From positions 14,175,190 through 14,239,189 of the forward strand of contig NC_049901.1 of the NCBI RefSeq assembly GCF_001411555.2: a stretch of 64,000 nucleotides of DNA, read 5' to 3'. Below the pieces are notes generated by a model that saw nothing but the letters and a program-made list of their open reading frames with translations, had not been told where the DNA came from and did not search any database. Source of the DNA: Juglans regia. Lineage: Eukaryota > Streptophyta > Magnoliopsida > Fagales > Juglandaceae. A program made the translations under genes and the position numbers. Below, in pieces: positions 61,520-64,000 of the stretch. Within the stretch, counting starts at the first letter, position 1, and each line of letters opens with the position of its first letter.

Positions 61520-62018
61520 CGATGTTCGGATAATGAGATAAAATTAAAATTTTTTAATTAATAATAAAATAATTTATAAATAATAATAAAATAGTTTAAA
61601 TTAAGAATTTTTTAAATTTTTTTAAAGAAATAGAAAAGATTAAATAAAAAATATTATAAAATTAAAATATTATTTTATTTTGAGATTTGAAAAGTTAAAT
61701 TGTGTTTTGTTTAAAAATTTGAAAATTTGTAATAATTAATTTAAAAGTATTTGTATTTAAATGATATTTGAGAAAGAAATGAGATAAAATTAAAATCTCG
61801 TTTGGATATAAAAATAGTTTTATTTTATATTATCATTATAATTTTTTAAATTTTTACATAAAATATAATAAAATTTAATTTTTTAAAATTTTAAAACAAT
61901 AATAATATTAAAAAATAATATTTTAATAATATTTTATTTAATTTTTAATTTTTATCTCATCTCATTCTTGAAACGGAATCTAAATGAGATGAGATAGAAA
62001 TTATTTTCGAACATCCAA
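61520..62018. mobile_element. nested pair of AT-rich MITEs
   Basis: Outer ends GATGTTCGGATAAT (about 61521) and the inverted ATTATTTTCGAACATCC (about 62000-62016). Inside, a second element opens TCTCGTTTGGATATAA (61796) and closes GGAATCTAAATGAGA (about 61989), inverted ends of the TCTCRTTTRGAT form. No coding content. Confidence 0.6.
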
Positions 62019-62329
62019 GGCTTTGAAGTCCGAACCAAAGGAATATAATATAAATCCTCGTTAAATTATAGTTGAGTTAATTAATTGAACTATGGTTCAA
62101 ATGCCATAAACTACATTACACGTGACTCGTGTGAGACTTTAGAAAGAGAGGAATAAATTTTCATTTATATTAAAAAAAACATACATTTTATTTTATTTTT
62201 CCAACAATCTATAGAGTAAAAAAAGGGTAATAAAACCCACACTTGTCCAGAATCGCTCTCATTGGGCAACCGGAAAATCAATCCGTTTACACACCATGAG
62301 GACCCTGCCCGTCCTGCCCGATACCTGAC

Positions 62330-62571
62330 TGAAAAATTACGGGCAGTCAGTCACCACCAGTACTCTCGCTTCCTCTGTCTCTCACTCCCCCATCTCTCTC
62401 TCTCTCTCTCCCTCCCTTTGAAGCCTCTGATATTTCTATATCTTGCTCCCTCTGTCTCTAGATCACGATCGGACGGTCAATAATGCACGGACTCTCTGCT
62501 GCTTGATTTCTCAAGTTTTGGAGTCTGAGACCATCAGATCCAGTATCTCCTCGCCCAGATCTTGCTTTCTG
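62330..62571 (+). other. probable 5' UTR exon of the right-edge gene
   Basis: C/T-rich leader-like sequence with CTCTCTCT at 62391-62412, ending TTTCTG/GTATAG. With the acceptor CCTCAG at 63125-63130 it defines a 559-bp leader intron (62572-63130). A 7-codon upstream frame starts at ATG 62483 and stops at 62506, which could lower translation of the main frame if present in the mRNA. Confidence 0.5.
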
Positions 62572-63157
62572 GTATAGTTTCGCTTTCTGATTCTTTATGC
62601 ATCTTGCGAATTTTTCGCCTTTGTATAGATTTTCGCTTTGATTTCTAGCGGTTTCGGCTTCACCCCTTAATTCTTCGCTTATTATGCAATTTATTGTGTT
62701 AGTTTCTAGCTTCGTGACAATCTTGAGGTATCAAGTTTTATTTTGTTGAATATAATCCCGATTTGTTTGAATTATATGATTTCCGGCCAGTTTTGTCGAC
62801 TTTTGCACCAAAACCTCCTTATCTTCCCGCGATTATGCTATATCCGGTAAAAAATACGACTTGATTCGTCGCCGGAGGGTTTTCACTGAGCTGAAAAGTG
62901 GCCGTTTGTCTTTTTCTAATACTATCCGTTTGAAACACCTTTATTTTCACTCATTTCTTTCTTCTTTTTTTTTTTTGAAAATTTTTGCCCAGATTAGAAA
63001 TATATAGTCTGGCTAAGAATTTTCAGTGTTTGTCTGTGTGTGTCGTACATGGCGTGAGATCCAACGGCTGCGATGAGTTTGTAACGGATCTGACGGCGGC
63101 AGCTCACGTATTTACTTGGTTTTTCCTCAGGTAATATTGCTGCAAGATTGCGGCAAG

Positions 63158-63277
63158 ATGGAGGCGAAGCATGGTTCAGTGGTAGCTACGCTTGGTTATG
63201 GTGCGCTAATGTGCGCCGGGGAGGCTTTAGGGACCTTGCTGCTCTCGGCTCTGGTGAAAACCCTGCTTTCTGCAACG
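63158..63277 (+). CDS. first coding exon of an unrecognised gene, runs off the window
   Basis: 40 codons from MEAKHGSVVATLGYG to LVKTLLSAT, ending ACG/GTAACT with a clean splice donor in phase 0. Residues 8-38 are hydrophobic with several glycines and alanines, so a membrane segment or organelle-targeting stretch is likely. The ATG follows the CAG acceptor at 63130 with 27 bases of leader, and no earlier in-frame ATG remains after splicing. The second exon is not found before 64000, so the first intron exceeds 720 bases; it contains a MITE. I do not recognise the family. Confidence 0.6.
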
Positions 63278-63666
63278 GTAACTTTATTCACTTCGATTTT
63301 TAGGTTTAGCTCTCTTTATTTTCAGTTTTGACAGCCTTCCGGTTCGGAATGTTACGGTTAGGTGGCGTATGTCCTTTTTCTCTGTTGTTTGTCTTATGGG
63401 TCATGCTAATATTCACCGATGGTTTAATTTTCTTTATCCTGTGCCCTTTATGCCGTAATTTATTAATTACTTTTATTTTTTTAAGTATAATCTGATTTGT
63501 CGCCGGTTGCTTGCTTTGCCCATCCTAAAGCCCGGCCGGTTTGGCTGTACGAGGCCGGCGGGGTAAATAAATGCCAAGCTAAGTAATTGGATGGTTTATG
63601 GGTGTTTACTAACGTGAGCTGTGAGTAAAACAAGTCCGGAAAGTGGATTTGGAAAACAAAAAATCT

Positions 63667-63875
63667 TCACAACCTCCTAACACTCTACACTCCACATTAT
63701 TTTTAATTTTTATTATTTTTTTCTTTTATTAAATATTTATTATATGAATAATAAATAAAAAATTTGAAATAATTTAAAAAGAATAAACTCAAAAAAAAAT
63801 TTAAAAAAAATATTAAAAATTTAAAAAATTTAAAAAAGTGTGGAGTGTGGAGTGTGGTGGAGGTTGTATAGCAAT
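63667..63875. mobile_element. TIR-type MITE, copy 2
   Basis: About 209 bp from TCACAACCTCCTAACACTC to GGAGTGTGGTGGAGGTTGTA. Core and ends match 12840-13028 almost base for base apart from an extra stretch in the left arm. It lies in the first intron of the right-edge gene. Confidence 0.8.
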
Positions 63876-64000
63876 ACTCTTTGGAAAATGAATATTAATC
63901 GATCGTGGTTTTGGGAGTGGGTTTGAGTTCCGTTGTTGTCGCACTTGGGGACGCACCCAACATAAAACTAAAAATCTTTTGTTGTCCTTTTCTGTCGAGG

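Overview
This is a stretch of nuclear DNA from a flowering plant, most likely a woody eudicot. It is AT-rich, its genes are split by introns, and most of it is mobile-element debris. Conserved plant gene families supply the real coding content. The repeat style (short AT-rich elements opening GTTTGGAT..., long (AT)n runs, copia elements with Met-tRNA primer sites) fits a tree genome, perhaps Fagales, but that placement is inference. No bacterial, plasmid, CRISPR or rRNA/tRNA signal was seen.

Layout. 1-5.1 kb: intergenic, with a broken short-chain dehydrogenase fragment at 2.1-2.36 kb. 5.13-11.75 kb: a complete but dead Ty1/copia element on the minus strand, with two LTRs, a 5-bp target duplication, a primer-binding site and a polypurine tract; its leader carries nine copies of a palindromic repeat. 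13.2-14.9 kb: an intact two-exon cytochrome P450 of the CYP736A type on the minus strand. 15-19.4 kb: AT-rich intergenic DNA with a possible CACTA end. 19.4-25.5 kb: a second dead copia element on the minus strand, internally deleted, interrupted by a 2.7-kb solo LTR with its own tandem repeat. 25.6-32.4 kb: a stack of repeat fragments (a C/T-rich retroposon, a SINE, LTR pieces, a copia 3' end and two nested foldback elements). 33.1-36.3 kb: an intact nine-exon AGT2-type alanine:glyoxylate aminotransferase on the plus strand. 36.9-38.6 kb: a solo LTR with an unusual (GGAGTC)n insert. 39.5-45.2 kb (5' UTR to about 46.6 kb): an intact eight-exon bZIP transcription factor of the TGA1/TGA4 group on the minus strand, with a MITE filling most of one intron. 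46.6-62.2 kb: a long gene-poor region with microsatellites, MITEs, a SINE, a poly(A)-tailed retroposon and a 5' LTR. 62.3 kb to the end: the 5' UTR and first coding exon of a plus-strand gene that continues out of the window.

The host genes do not form a unit. The P450 would act in specialised metabolism at the endoplasmic reticulum, the aminotransferase in mitochondrial or photorespiration-related amino-acid metabolism, and the TGA factor in defence-related transcription. AGT2 and the TGA gene are convergent, with the solo LTR between them.

The most unusual items are: a set of small elements built from degenerate hexamers ((GGACCG)n, (GGAGTC)n, GGGGCGG-type) with related CTAGGGGTGTAA-like ends; the palindrome array in the copia leader; two insertions made only of an oligo(A)-TTACTTAT tail with 17-18 bp target duplications; and a TGA1-like protein lacking one cysteine of the known redox pair. 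Exon borders were placed by eye from GT/AG sites and reading frame; no alignment or database search was possible.
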